The notes beneath the pieces were generated by a model, which had not been told where the DNA came from, searched no databases, and worked only from the letters and a program-made list of their open reading frames with translations. Both the position numbers and the translations under genes were made by a program. A stretch of 64,000 nucleotides of DNA from the NCBI RefSeq assembly GCF_001077815.2, contig NZ_CP015441.1, positions 124,001 to 188,000 on the forward strand, in the 5' to 3' direction. Positions 45,841 to 54,927 of this stretch are shown in pieces (within the stretch, counting starts at the first letter, position 1; each line of letters opens with the position of its first letter). This DNA is from Aurantiacibacter atlanticus. Lineage in GTDB: Bacteria > Pseudomonadota > Alphaproteobacteria > Sphingomonadales > Sphingomonadaceae.

Positions 45841-46188
45841 TCAGGCGCGAGGAGGGCGTTTGGGTAAATTGCTCGCATCGCCGAATAATTCTTCGGCCAT
45901 ATGCGACCCAACCGTGATGTTAAGCCGGTCGGGCATGTCGTTTAAAAGCTTCGATTTCAGTGCTGCGGCGACGTGATGGCAATGCCCGTGGGCGCATTCC
46001 TGCTGCTCCGGGCTTTCGTTTTGCGGGCTCTCGTCCGCATCAATGTCGAACATCTGGACCGAATAGGCTATTTCTGACAGCTCGTCCGCACATTGCGCTG
46101 CTTCGACCGCCGGAGACGCCATCAGCGCTGCGACCGCCAAAAGGGCGGCGACAATCCTGACGGGAATCAAGGCGTTCAGATCGAACAT
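45841..46188 (-). CDS. CzcI-like small periplasmic protein
   Basis: 115 aa. Signal peptide 1-31 (ALLAVAALMASPAVEAAQ); the mature part has two Cys and a His-rich motif, CAHGHCHH (about 68-75), and ends in a basic proline tail (LPKRPPRA). CzcI occupies the same place directly upstream of czcC in Czc systems and is a small metal-linked periplasmic protein; identity here rests on position, size and His/Cys content. Start at ATG 46188, since the longer frame to 46374 has no signal peptide. Confidence 0.7.
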   Translation of the reverse strand: MFDLNALIPVRIVAALLAVAALMASPAVEAAQCADELSEIAYSVQMFDIDADESPQNESPEQQECAHGHCHHVAAALKSKLLNDMPDRLNITVGSHMAEELFGDASNLPKRPPRA

Positions 46189-46518
46189 CCTGTGGCCCCT
46201 AACAAGGTGAAACGAAAGTTGAAACAAAAATCTTCTCGGTTGCTGTAATGTGATATTGTCACGAAGCGTCCGGACAATGAATATTGTTCGAGTAGTTTCT
46301 TTTTCGACCAAATTCCATGGAATGAATGCAGCGTTCTTATAAGGCGAAAGCTGATTAATATTCAAATTACCCAAGTTCCGTCATAATCAGCCATCCAATC
46401 CTAGATCACGACATCAGAATCTGGATTATCACGATGATAACGCTTCCAGCGACTGGAGGTGCAAGCACTTTTTTTGCTGTCTGGGTTCGGTGTCCATAGT
46501 CCCATTATAGCTTTCGCG
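46189..46518. other. intergenic region with the czc promoter
   Basis: 330 AT-rich bases between the CzcI-like gene and the end of the merR-like gene. It contains a Zur-like imperfect palindrome (46245-46262) and a possible -35/-10 pair on the minus strand (TTGTCC, 16 bases, TATCAC). No gene seen. Confidence 0.5.
46245..46262 (-). promoter_or_regulatory. possible Zur-like operator upstream of the czc operon
   Basis: GTAATGTGATATTGTCAC lies 57 bases upstream of the CzcI-like ATG and overlaps the candidate -10 element. Its GTAATGT half resembles the half-site of alphaproteobacterial Zur boxes, and GTGA/TCAC form short arms. Only one half matches well. Confidence 0.25.
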
Positions 46519-46932
46519 TCAGCGACCCGCGGAAGAGGCGGCTGGGTTTCGAGAAAGCGTTTCGATGATTTTGCATTCGGAAACCTCGCCGCCCGTGCAG
46601 GCCGCGACCACACTTCTCAGTTCGGAACGAAGCGCTTGTAGCCGACTGATGCGCTCGTCCACGGCTCGAAGGTGCCGCAAAGCGATGTCACCCGCCTCGT
46701 CACAGCTCTGATCCGGTCTCGCCTTCACGCTTAAAAGCGAGCGTGTTTCATCGATCGAAAACCCCAATTTTCGAGCATGCCGAATAAAGGAAAGGCGCTC
46801 GACGTCCTGCTCTTTGTAGGTTCGCTGCCCCGCTGCCGTACGCGCGGCTTCGGGCATCAGTCCGATATCCTCATAAAACCTTATCGTATTGACCTTGGTG
46901 CCCGTCGCCTTCGAAAGACCTCCGATAAGCAT
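46519..46932 (-). CDS. MerR-family metal-responsive regulator (PbrR/CadR type)
   Basis: 137 aa. MLIGGLSKATGTKVNTIRFYEDIGL is the MerR DNA-binding start, followed by the coiled dimer helix and Cys at 77, 112 and 120, identical positions to the regulator at 31905. It is divergent from a cation transporter and an FTR1-type permease, the order of lead/cadmium resistance loci (pbr). It should bind the operator at 46981-47010 and activate the plus-strand operon when Pb, Cd or Zn is present. Confidence 0.9.
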   Translation of the reverse strand: MLIGGLSKATGTKVNTIRFYEDIGLMPEAARTAAGQRTYKEQDVERLSFIRHARKLGFSIDETRSLLSVKARPDQSCDEAGDIALRHLRAVDERISRLQALRSELRSVVAACTGGEVSECKIIETLSRNPAASSAGR

Positions 46933-46980
46933 GAACTCACTCCTCCAGCTCCGAAACCGCGAACCATTCGCAATTTTGGC

Positions 46981-47010
46981 TTGCTCCTACAGTTGCTAGA
47001 GGTGTTACCT
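46981..47010 (+). promoter_or_regulatory. MerR-class promoter of the pbr-like operon
   Basis: TTGCTC (46981-46986) as -35, then a long spacer carrying the imperfect dyad CTCCTACAGTTGCTAGAGG, and a -10-like TTACCT at 47005-47010 (18 bases) or TACCTA (19 bases). Layout and half-sites resemble PbrR/ZntR/CadR promoters. The transporter ATG at 47019 follows so closely that the mRNA may be nearly leaderless. Confidence 0.65.
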
Positions 47011-47018
47011 AATGCCTC

Positions 47019-47681
47019 ATGTCGAATAACGAAACATCGGATTGCGGCTGCACAGGCGATACGCAAAGAGCAGGCGCAGACCCCGCCTATCGCCGCGCCC
47101 TTTGGATCGTCGTATTGCTCAATCTGGGCTTTGGCGTTTTCGAGGCCTTCGGCGGGTTTCTGGCGGACAGCCAAGCGCTCAAGGCCGACGCTCTCGACTT
47201 CATCGGCGATGGATCGATCACGCTCATCGGCATCCTTGCTCTTGCGTGGACTGCCCGCACGCGCGCCCGGGTCGCGCTGGCACAGGGGCTGTTTCTGGGC
47301 GTACTAGGCCTCGGAGTGATCGGTCTGGCGGTCTGGCGATCGCTTAACGCGGTCGCGCCGGAAGCCGGCTTGATGGGCGGGATCGCCGTCGCAGCCTTGA
47401 TAGTCAACATCGCGGCGGCGCTTGTGCTGATGCGGTTTCGCGAAGGCGACGCACATGTATCCGCGATCTGGCTGTTCAGCCGCAATGACGCGATCGCCAA
47501 TGTCGGAGTGATCATCGCTGCTGCCCTGGTCGCCTGGACCGGGCAAGCCTGGCCCGATCTGCTGGTCGCAGCGGTGATCGCACTGATCTTCCTGCATTCG
47601 GCCTATCTTATTGTCCGGCGTGCCACCGAGGAACTTCGCGCGCAGCATGTTTCGGCTCTCGGAAAGGCCGCCTCCAAATGA
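47019..47681 (+). CDS. small CDF-type cation transporter
   Basis: 220 aa, six membrane helices. The N-terminus holds SDCGCTGD, a Cys pair for soft metal; TM2 has ALDFIGDGSITL and TM5 SRNDAIANVGV. It is closest to the protein at 31213, and both lie divergent from MerR regulators with the same Cys pattern. Probably a Pb/Cd/Zn exporter of the inner membrane. No ribosome site is visible before the ATG. Its stop overlaps the FTR1 gene (ATGA). Confidence 0.86.
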   Translation: MSNNETSDCGCTGDTQRAGADPAYRRALWIVVLLNLGFGVFEAFGGFLADSQALKADALDFIGDGSITLIGILALAWTARTRARVALAQGLFLGVLGLGVIGLAVWRSLNAVAPEAGLMGGIAVAALIVNIAAALVLMRFREGDAHVSAIWLFSRNDAIANVGVIIAAALVAWTGQAWPDLLVAAVIALIFLHSAYLIVRRATEELRAQHVSALGKAASK

Positions 47682-49618
47682 CGCTACGTGCTTTTGCGGT
47701 CCAATTGATCGCTTTCCTGTCGATCGCAGTCGCAATGCCCGCTTCCGCAGACACGCACGACGAAGTCCAAACGACTTGGCGCCTGCTCGACTACATCGCG
47801 GTGGATTACATAGAAGCGGTCGAAGACGGTAAAGTCACCAACGAGCTGGAATATGCCGAAATGCAGGAATTTTCTGCTTCGGTAGTCGAACGCATGGCGG
47901 CCCTACCCGCAAATGCGCAACGTGCACAGCTGGTTGCGGATGCAGAGGCGCTTGCCGAGGCAATCTCGGCGAAAGTGGGGCCTGCTGTCGTCGCACGAGA
48001 CGCGCGCAGGTTGGCAAGCGAGCTGATCGCGGCCTTTCCCGTTCCGCTGGCCCCGGACGCGGTACCCGACCTTGCGCGAGGCGCCGCGCTGTACGCCCAG
48101 AGCTGCGCAAGCTGTCATGGCGTAAGCGGAGACGGCGCCGGCCCCGCCGCAGAGGGACTCGATCCCCCGCCAATCGCTTTTGACGACGTCGCCCGAGCCC
48201 GCGAGAGGGGCGCTTTCGCGCTCTATCAGGTCATTGGACAAGGTCTCGAGGGAACCGCCATGCCGGGCTTTTCCGATCTCCCGGCGGAAGATCGTTGGAG
48301 CCTTGCTTATTATTCTGGGTCCATTGCATTTCCGGAGGTAGAGCGGGGAAGGCGTATCTGGAATGACGAACCGGCGATCCGGGCACGCGTTCCCGATCTC
48401 GCTGCACTATCCGGTCTCACACCGGCAGCCCTCGGCGAGGCGATCGGCACCGAGCGGGCCGATGCCGTCATGGCCTATTTGAGGGCTCATCCTGAAGCCG
48501 TGGCGAGCGATACGACCGGCTCACTCGCTCTCGCGCGCGAACGATTGCAGCAAAGTCTTGCCGCTTACGAAGCGGGTAATAAAACCGAGGCGCGCGAACT
48601 TGCACTCTCGGCCTATCTCGATGGCTTCGAACCGCTGGAAGCCGTTTTAAGCACGCGCGATGCCGATCTCCTCGCATCGGTCGAAATCGGCATGGCCGAG
48701 CTTCGAGCGGCAATCAGCCGCGGTGATCCGGTGGCCGCCGTCGCCGAGAAGGTGAATGCGCTCGACGTTCTTTTCTACCGGGCCGAGACGGTGCTCGCCC
48801 CGGCCAATGCCAGCGAAGCGTCGGCATTTTTGGGAGCCTTTGCGATCCTGTTGCGCGAAGGGCTAGAGGCATTGCTGATCGTGATCGCGATGATCGCGTT
48901 CCTGCGCAAGGCCGAGAGAACGGAAGTTCTGCCCTTCGTCCATGGCGGATGGCTCTCCGCTCTTGGGGCCGGAGCCCTGACATGGGTGGCAGCGACCTAC
49001 CTAATCGGAGTGAGTGGTGCGGGCCGCGAGCTGGTGGAGGGGTTCGGATCGCTTTTTGCCGCTCTCGTCCTGCTGTCGGTTGGCATATGGATGCACGGCA
49101 AGTCGCAGGCCGGCGAATGGCAACGCTATATCCGGAAAACCATGCAGCACGCTCTCTCGCGCAGGTCCGCATGGTTTCTGTTCGGGCTGGCCTTCCTCGT
49201 GGTTTACCGGGAGGTCTTCGAGACGATCCTGTTCTTCGCAGCGCTCTGGAGTCAGGGCCATACGGACGCGATTCTTGCTGGCGCTGCCGCCGCAATCGTC
49301 TTGCTAGCGCTGATTGCCTGGGCGATGCTGCGCTACAGTCGCCGACTGCCAATTGGAACATTCTTCGCGTATAGTTCGGTTCTGATCGGCATTCTTGCCG
49401 TCGTCCTGGCCGGGAAGGGTATTTCGGGGCTCCAGGAAGCCGGATTGTTGGGCATCACTCCGCTTCCGAATCTGCCCCGCATACCGATTCTGGGCATCGC
49501 ACCGGCACTTGAGCCAGTGGCGGCGCAAATTCTCACGCTCGCGCTCATCGCGCTGGGTTATTGGCGCAACAGAATGAAAGGCATGCAATCCGGAACACCG
49601 CAGGCCGAAACCGGTTGA
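47678..49618 (+). CDS. cytochrome c / FTR1-family permease (PbrT-like)
   Basis: 646 aa. Signal peptide 1-24, a helical periplasmic region, a cytochrome c domain with CASCHG (about 142-147) and an axial Met in AMPGFS (about 194), then an FTR1 membrane domain (about 375-635) with two metal motifs, REGLE (about 392) and REVFE (about 510). FTR1 permeases import ferric iron after oxidation by a multicopper oxidase; PbrT of lead operons is of this type. The next gene is a multicopper oxidase, which fits the pairing. It overlaps the transporter stop. Confidence 0.92.
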   Translation: MTLRAFAVQLIAFLSIAVAMPASADTHDEVQTTWRLLDYIAVDYIEAVEDGKVTNELEYAEMQEFSASVVERMAALPANAQRAQLVADAEALAEAISAKVGPAVVARDARRLASELIAAFPVPLAPDAVPDLARGAALYAQSCASCHGVSGDGAGPAAEGLDPPPIAFDDVARARERGAFALYQVIGQGLEGTAMPGFSDLPAEDRWSLAYYSGSIAFPEVERGRRIWNDEPAIRARVPDLAALSGLTPAALGEAIGTERADAVMAYLRAHPEAVASDTTGSLALARERLQQSLAAYEAGNKTEARELALSAYLDGFEPLEAVLSTRDADLLASVEIGMAELRAAISRGDPVAAVAEKVNALDVLFYRAETVLAPANASEASAFLGAFAILLREGLEALLIVIAMIAFLRKAERTEVLPFVHGGWLSALGAGALTWVAATYLIGVSGAGRELVEGFGSLFAALVLLSVGIWMHGKSQAGEWQRYIRKTMQHALSRRSAWFLFGLAFLVVYREVFETILFFAALWSQGHTDAILAGAAAAIVLLALIAWAMLRYSRRLPIGTFFAYSSVLIGILAVVLAGKGISGLQEAGLLGITPLPNLPRIPILGIAPALEPVAAQILTLALIALGYWRNRMKGMQSGTPQAETG

Positions 49619-49643
49619 CGACGCTCCGGGCAAGGGAAGCATT

Positions 49644-51233
49644 ATGATCGACAGACGTTCTATTCTTAGCGGTGCAGTGCTTGGCGCAGGTGCACTGGGA
49701 ATAGCCGCGTATGCCCGGCGCGACCTGTTGACAGACCGGAATACGGCGCTTGCTTCGGTAACCGCGCGCTCGAAACTTCTCATTCCTCCTCTTTATTCAG
49801 GCGAACGAGATAGTGGCGAGCGAATTTTCGATCTCAATCTGCGCCTCGGCGTCTCGCAATTTTTTGACGGGCTCGAAACGCCGACCATCGGTATCAACCA
49901 ATCCTATCTAGGCCCCACGCTTGAGATGTACGCGGGCGACACGGTGCGGATGAATGTCACGAGCGATCTGTCCGAAACGGCAACCGTCCACTGGCACGGT
50001 TTTCATCTGCCGGCGCGCGCCGATGGCGGACCGCATCAACCGATCGAGCCGGGAGGCAGCTGGACCGCGCGTTTCGATGTCCGCCAGCGCGCATCGATGT
50101 TCTGGTATCATTCGCATGCGCACCGCCGCTCGGGGCCGCAAGTCTATCAGGGTCTGGCCGGAATGATCTACGTCCGCGACAGCGCGAGCGAAGCGCTCGA
50201 CCTTCCGAACGATTATGGCGTCGATGATATACCGCTGGTCGTTCAGGACCGCGCTTTCGCGAGCGATGGAAGCCTCATTTACTCCACACGTATGCACAAT
50301 GTCATGATGGGGATGATGGGTGATACGATGCTGGTCAATGGCATCGTCGAACCCGTCTTTGAAGCAAAGTCTGATCGCCTTCGGCTGCGTCTGGTCAATG
50401 GCTCGAACGCACGCTTTTACCGTTTCGGGTTCGACGATGGCCGCAGCTTCCATCAGATCGGAACCGACGGCGGTTTGCTCGCCGCGCCGCTGCCAACCGA
50501 CAATGTTGTTCTCGCCCCGGGCGAACGCGCGCAGGTAATCGTCGATGTCAGCGACGGAAGGCCGGTTTCGCTGCTTGCGGACGGGCTCGAAATCATGGGC
50601 ATGGGAAATAGGGGCCGGGGAATGAGAGGGCCCGGACCCACGCGCGATTCCGACCGGCCGGTGGACAATTGGATGATGGGCGAACGGGAGCGTCGCGATG
50701 GGATGATGGGCGGTATGATGGATGAAAGGCGTCGCTTTACCGTGCTGGACATCCGGCCGGCCGCAAGCCGCAGGCGGGCGATCGCTATGCCGCGCCAGCT
50801 CGCTACCTTGCCTCAGATCGATCCAGGCGACGCGGTCCGGACGCGCCGTTTCGTTCTCGATATGGGCATGGGAATGCGCATGATGCGTGGAGGCGGTTTT
50901 ACCATCAACGGCAAATCGATGGACATGCAGCGTATCGACGAGACAGTGCGGGTCAATACCACCGAAATCTGGCAGGTCGAGAATGCCTCGATGATGGCGC
51001 ATCCGTTCCACATTCATGATGTGCAGTTCCGTATCCTCGACCGGAACGGCCGGGCACCTGAGGCGGCGGAACAGGGGTTAAAGGACACGGTCGTCGTCTA
51101 TCCGGGCGAGACCGTGCGGCTCCTTTTGCGGTTCGAGGACTACACCGACCCGGATTTGCCTTACATGTACCACTGCCACATCCTCGAGCACGAAGATGCC
51201 GGCATGATGGGGCAATTCACCGTCACAGCCTGA
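49644..51233 (+). CDS. multicopper oxidase (FTR1 partner)
   Basis: 529 aa. N-terminal Arg pair and hydrophobic leader (DRRSILSGAVLGAGALGIAAYA), Tat-like. Copper ligands: TVHWHGF, WYHSHAH, HPFHIHD and HCHILEHEDAGMM near the C-terminus. A Met/Gly/Arg-rich loop (about 312-362, with MMGERERRDGMMGGMMDE) may bind Cu(I) or another metal. It closely resembles the oxidase at 18512. Located 25 bases after the FTR1 gene, it probably serves as ferroxidase for that permease or as a Cu(I)/Mn oxidase. Confidence 0.92.
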   Translation: MIDRRSILSGAVLGAGALGIAAYARRDLLTDRNTALASVTARSKLLIPPLYSGERDSGERIFDLNLRLGVSQFFDGLETPTIGINQSYLGPTLEMYAGDTVRMNVTSDLSETATVHWHGFHLPARADGGPHQPIEPGGSWTARFDVRQRASMFWYHSHAHRRSGPQVYQGLAGMIYVRDSASEALDLPNDYGVDDIPLVVQDRAFASDGSLIYSTRMHNVMMGMMGDTMLVNGIVEPVFEAKSDRLRLRLVNGSNARFYRFGFDDGRSFHQIGTDGGLLAAPLPTDNVVLAPGERAQVIVDVSDGRPVSLLADGLEIMGMGNRGRGMRGPGPTRDSDRPVDNWMMGERERRDGMMGGMMDERRRFTVLDIRPAASRRRAIAMPRQLATLPQIDPGDAVRTRRFVLDMGMGMRMMRGGGFTINGKSMDMQRIDETVRVNTTEIWQVENASMMAHPFHIHDVQFRILDRNGRAPEAAEQGLKDTVVVYPGETVRLLLRFEDYTDPDLPYMYHCHILEHEDAGMMGQFTVTA

Positions 51234-51300
51234 ATCAGTAGCCGAGCAGAAGACCTGCCACCGACAGCCTCCAGGCCCTCACCAATGCGAGAACCATTCC

Positions 51301-52941
51301 ATGAAAGCATCCGATCTTCTTGTCGCCGCGTTGGAAGCCGAAGGCGTCGAGTATATCTTCGCGGTTCCGGGCGAAGAAAACCTCGATCTTCTGGAGTCAC
51401 TGCGGACCTCGTCGATCCGTCTGATCGTTACCCGGCACGAGCAAGGGGCAGGGTTCATGGCGGCAACCTATGGACGTCTTACCGGTAAAGCCGGCGTATG
51501 CCTTGCCACGCTGGGACCAGGGGCGACAAACCTCACGACGCCCGCAGCTTATGCCGCTCTGGGCGCTTTCCCTCTGGTCATGATAACCGGCCAAAAACCC
51601 ATCAAAGTCTCGAAGCAGGCGCAGTTCCAGATCGTCGATGTCGTCTCGCTTTTCACCCCACTATGTAAGATGGCGAAGCAGATCGTGAATGGGGAGCGCA
51701 TTCCTTCGCTCGTGCGCGAAGGTTTCAGGAGAGCTCAGGAAGAGCGACCCGGTGCAGTTCTGCTGGAACTGCCTGAAGATATTGCCGAGGAAGAAACCTC
51801 CGAACCGGTCGTTGCGCCCCACCCCCGCCAATATGCGGTGGCCGGAGATGCCGCGCTAGACGAAGCTGCCGAGCGAATTCTCGCCGCCGATCGCCCGCTG
51901 CTTTTGGTTGGTGCCGGGGCCAACCGACGTAGCGCCTGCAAGGCGCTCCGAAAGTTCGTCGACGATACCCAATTTCCGTTTTTTAATACGCAAATGGGCA
52001 AGGGAGTGCTCGATGAGGCAAGCCCCCTGTATCTGGGAACGGCGGCTCTATCGTCGGATGACTATGTTCATTGTGCCATCGATCGCGCAGACCTGATCGT
52101 CAATATCGGCCATGACGTGGTCGAGAAACCGCCCTTTTACATGGAGCCTGACGGACGCACCGTTATCCATATAAATTACAAGGCCGCAGAGGTCGACCAG
52201 GTCTATTTTCCGCAGCTGGAAGTCATTGGCGATATTGCCGGATCTGTCGAGCGACTAGGAAACCGGCTGCGCGGCAAACACCCTAGTGACCCGGCAGCCT
52301 ACGCCAATGTCCATGAGGACATCGCGGCGCACATCCGCCAAGGCAGCGACGATGGCCGCTTTCCGATGGTGCCCCAGCGCATCGTTGCAGATGTACGGGC
52401 GGTCATGGGCCGGGACGACATCGTCGCACTCGACAACGGCATCTACAAGATCTGGTTCGCCCGCAACTATATCGCGCATGAGCCGAACACGATTCTGCTC
52501 GACAACGCGCTGGCGACGATGGGAGCGGGTCTCCCCTCGGCGATGATGGCAGCGATGCTGTCGCCCGAGCGCCGCGTGCTCGCCGTATGCGGCGATGGCG
52601 GGTTCATGATGAATTCGCAGGAGGTGGAAACCGCGGTCAGGCTCGGCCTCAACCTTGTCGTACTCATTCTCAATGATTCCGCTTACGGTATGATCCGATG
52701 GAAGCAGGAAGAACTTGGCTTTCCCGAATACGGTCTGAGCTTCGCCAACCCCGACTTCGTTGCCTATGCGAAGAGTTATGGTGCGACGGGCCACCGGATC
52801 GAGAGCAGCGAAGCACTGGTACCGACGTTGAATGAAGCGTTCGAAAGCGGCGGCGTTCACCTCATCGACTTACCGGTGGATTATTCCGAGAACCGCAAGG
52901 TTCTGATCGATGAACTGAAGGCGATGGAGTGTCCTCAATGA
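51301..52941 (+). CDS. thiamine-diphosphate enzyme, acetolactate-synthase-like
   Basis: 546 aa with three TPP-enzyme domains. Catalytic Glu in TRHEQGAGFMAATYGR (about 47), FAD/dimer domain in the middle and the TPP motif GDGGFMMNSQEVETA (about 431-445) with the later ND. It is most like catabolic acetolactate synthases, which condense two pyruvates; no regulatory subunit is nearby. The stop overlaps the aldehyde dehydrogenase start (ATGA), so the two probably act on one pathway, as in TPP-decarboxylase/dehydrogenase pairs. A different 2-oxo acid is possible. Its link to metal resistance is unclear. Confidence 0.87.
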   Translation: MKASDLLVAALEAEGVEYIFAVPGEENLDLLESLRTSSIRLIVTRHEQGAGFMAATYGRLTGKAGVCLATLGPGATNLTTPAAYAALGAFPLVMITGQKPIKVSKQAQFQIVDVVSLFTPLCKMAKQIVNGERIPSLVREGFRRAQEERPGAVLLELPEDIAEEETSEPVVAPHPRQYAVAGDAALDEAAERILAADRPLLLVGAGANRRSACKALRKFVDDTQFPFFNTQMGKGVLDEASPLYLGTAALSSDDYVHCAIDRADLIVNIGHDVVEKPPFYMEPDGRTVIHINYKAAEVDQVYFPQLEVIGDIAGSVERLGNRLRGKHPSDPAAYANVHEDIAAHIRQGSDDGRFPMVPQRIVADVRAVMGRDDIVALDNGIYKIWFARNYIAHEPNTILLDNALATMGAGLPSAMMAAMLSPERRVLAVCGDGGFMMNSQEVETAVRLGLNLVVLILNDSAYGMIRWKQEELGFPEYGLSFANPDFVAYAKSYGATGHRIESSEALVPTLNEAFESGGVHLIDLPVDYSENRKVLIDELKAMECPQ

Positions 52942-54332
52942 CGTGGCAGGTCCTCAATCCCTACGACCAGGAATGCATTGGCAGCGTGGAGCTGGTCGAC
53001 TGGCCACAAATCGATCGTTGGCTCGACGAGGCGCGCGCGCTGCACGAAGACCGGCAAGCGCGGCTCCCCGCCCATGAACGCATCGCCATCCTGCAGCGCG
53101 CCAGCGTGCTGATGCGCGAGCGCGCGGAGACGCTGGCAATGCAGATTGCGCGCGAGGGCGGCAAACCCATCATCGACGCGCGCGTGGAAACCAGTCGCGC
53201 CATTCAGAGCGTCGAACTGTGCATACACGAATTATTCGCCAGCGGCGGGCGCGAAATCCCGATGGACCTGACGCAGGCGGGGGCAGGACGCAAAGCCTAT
53301 ACTTTCCGTGAGCCGATCGGGCCGGTCGTGGCGATCTCCGCTTTCAATCATCCTCTGAACCTGATCGCCCATCAGGTGGGACCGGCGGTTGCAAGCGGAT
53401 GCCCCGTACTGGTGAAACCGGCCAAGGACACGCCCCTTTCCTGCAAGAGCTTCGTCGAAATCCTTTATGAAGCCGGACTCAATGAAAATTGGTGCCGTTT
53501 CGTGCCGTGCTCGGACGAGGTCGCCGAAAAAATGGTCACCGATCCACGAACTGCGTTCTTCTCCTTCATCGGTTCGGCCAGAGTTGGCTGGATGCTCCGC
53601 TCCAAACTGGCCCCTGGCACCCGCTTGGCGCTGGAACATGGGGGCGCGGCCCCGGTCATCGTCGATGACAGCGTTGCGCACGCCAAGGTAATTCCTCCGC
53701 TCCTGAAAGGGGGCTTTTATCATTCTGGTCAGGTCTGCGTCTCGGTGCAGCGCGTGTTCGTTCCGCGCGCCGAATTGCCGGACTTCGCTGCCGAGCTCGC
53801 TGCGGGAGCAGAAGCGCTGACGGTGGGCGATCCGACCAATGCGGAAACCCAATGCGGTCCGCTCATTCGTCCTGCCGAAGTCGACCGCGTCGAATCCTGG
53901 GTCGATGCAGCCGTTCAGGGCGGCGGCAGGCTCGCCGCAGGGGGTAAGCGCACGGGTTCCACCCTTTACCAGCCCACGGTCCTTGTCGATCCGCCCGACG
54001 ACGCCGATGTATCGCGGAAGGAAGTGTTCGGCCCTGTGGTCTGCATTTACGGATACGACGACGTCGATGCTGCGATCACGCAGGCGAACGCGCTTCCCTA
54101 CGCCTTCCAGGCGGCTGTGTTTACCGACCGAATGTCCTGGGCCGATTACTGCGTCGAAGCGCTGGCCGCGTCAGCCGTAATGGTCAACGATCATACCGCA
54201 TTTCGCGTCGACTGGATGCCGTTCGCAGGACGCCGTCAGTCGGGTCTCGGAACAGGCGGTATCGGTTACACGATGGCCGATATGAGCGAAGAAAAGATGG
54301 TGGTCGTGAATTCACCATCCAGCGTCCGATGA
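52938..54332 (+). CDS. NAD(P)-dependent aldehyde dehydrogenase
   Basis: 464 aa, full ALDH length. Motifs: AISAFNHPLNLIAHQVGPA and VKPAKDTP for NAD binding, FIGSARVGWML, catalytic Glu in LALEHGGAAPVIVDD (about 234) and catalytic Cys in HSGQVCVSVQRV (about 266), then EVFGPVVCIYGYDD. It oxidises an aldehyde to an acid or acyl product. The ATG overlaps the TPP-enzyme stop, suggesting it removes an aldehyde made by that enzyme. It also overlaps lspA. Confidence 0.9.
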   Translation: MTWQVLNPYDQECIGSVELVDWPQIDRWLDEARALHEDRQARLPAHERIAILQRASVLMRERAETLAMQIAREGGKPIIDARVETSRAIQSVELCIHELFASGGREIPMDLTQAGAGRKAYTFREPIGPVVAISAFNHPLNLIAHQVGPAVASGCPVLVKPAKDTPLSCKSFVEILYEAGLNENWCRFVPCSDEVAEKMVTDPRTAFFSFIGSARVGWMLRSKLAPGTRLALEHGGAAPVIVDDSVAHAKVIPPLLKGGFYHSGQVCVSVQRVFVPRAELPDFAAELAAGAEALTVGDPTNAETQCGPLIRPAEVDRVESWVDAAVQGGGRLAAGGKRTGSTLYQPTVLVDPPDDADVSRKEVFGPVVCIYGYDDVDAAITQANALPYAFQAAVFTDRMSWADYCVEALAASAVMVNDHTAFRVDWMPFAGRRQSGLGTGGIGYTMADMSEEKMVVVNSPSSVR

Positions 54333-54808
54333 CCTTGAGCGCGGCGAAACGGCTTGCGCCCGTTTTGATTCTGGCCAGCTTCGGCCTCGACCAATTGTCG
54401 AAAACCTGGGCGCATTCTTTCGTTGGTTCGGGTAACGTGATCGCAGTGTTCCCGGGCTTCAATCTAGTCGCCATCACCAATAGCGGCGTGGCATTCGGAT
54501 TGGCTGGTGAAGCAGCACCGGTTATCCTTATCGCGATCGGCGTTTTGCTTTCGGGACTACTCGGGATTTGGCTGATGAGAACCAGATCGGCCATCCATGC
54601 GCTCGGCTTGAGCCTCGCGATTGGCGGAGCGCTCGGCAACGTTGCGGACAGGCTGATGTTCGGTGCTGTCAGAGACTTCATCGATTTATACTGGGGTACT
54701 CTTCATTGGCCATCATTCAATCTGGCCGACGTCGCGATCGTAGTGGGACTGGGGCTTTTGGTCCTGATGGGCGAAGAGCAGCCTGAAAACCGCCCCGACA
54801 TGAACTGA
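54329..54808 (+). CDS. lspA: signal peptidase II (prolipoprotein peptidase)
   Basis: 159 aa, four membrane helices. Catalytic Asp pair in GNVADRLMFGAVRDFIDLY and WPSFNLADVAIVVG, and the conserved NSGVAFGL in the periplasmic loop. The enzyme cleaves lipoprotein signals in the inner membrane. Extra lspA copies are known in lead (pbr) and related metal loci beside MerR and CDF genes, which supports the pbr-like reading here. The ATG overlaps the ALDH stop. Confidence 0.94.
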   Translation: MTLSAAKRLAPVLILASFGLDQLSKTWAHSFVGSGNVIAVFPGFNLVAITNSGVAFGLAGEAAPVILIAIGVLLSGLLGIWLMRTRSAIHALGLSLAIGGALGNVADRLMFGAVRDFIDLYWGTLHWPSFNLADVAIVVGLGLLVLMGEEQPENRPDMN

Positions 54809-54927
54809 GTTTAAAATAGCGTAAGGCAGGGACGGGCTTAGGAATCCACATAGCGCGGGCGAGCGGAACACCAGCGCGCTCCTGATGCCGTCCGTCGCGC
54901 CAGAACGCCGCTCCGTCGCGATCTCGC

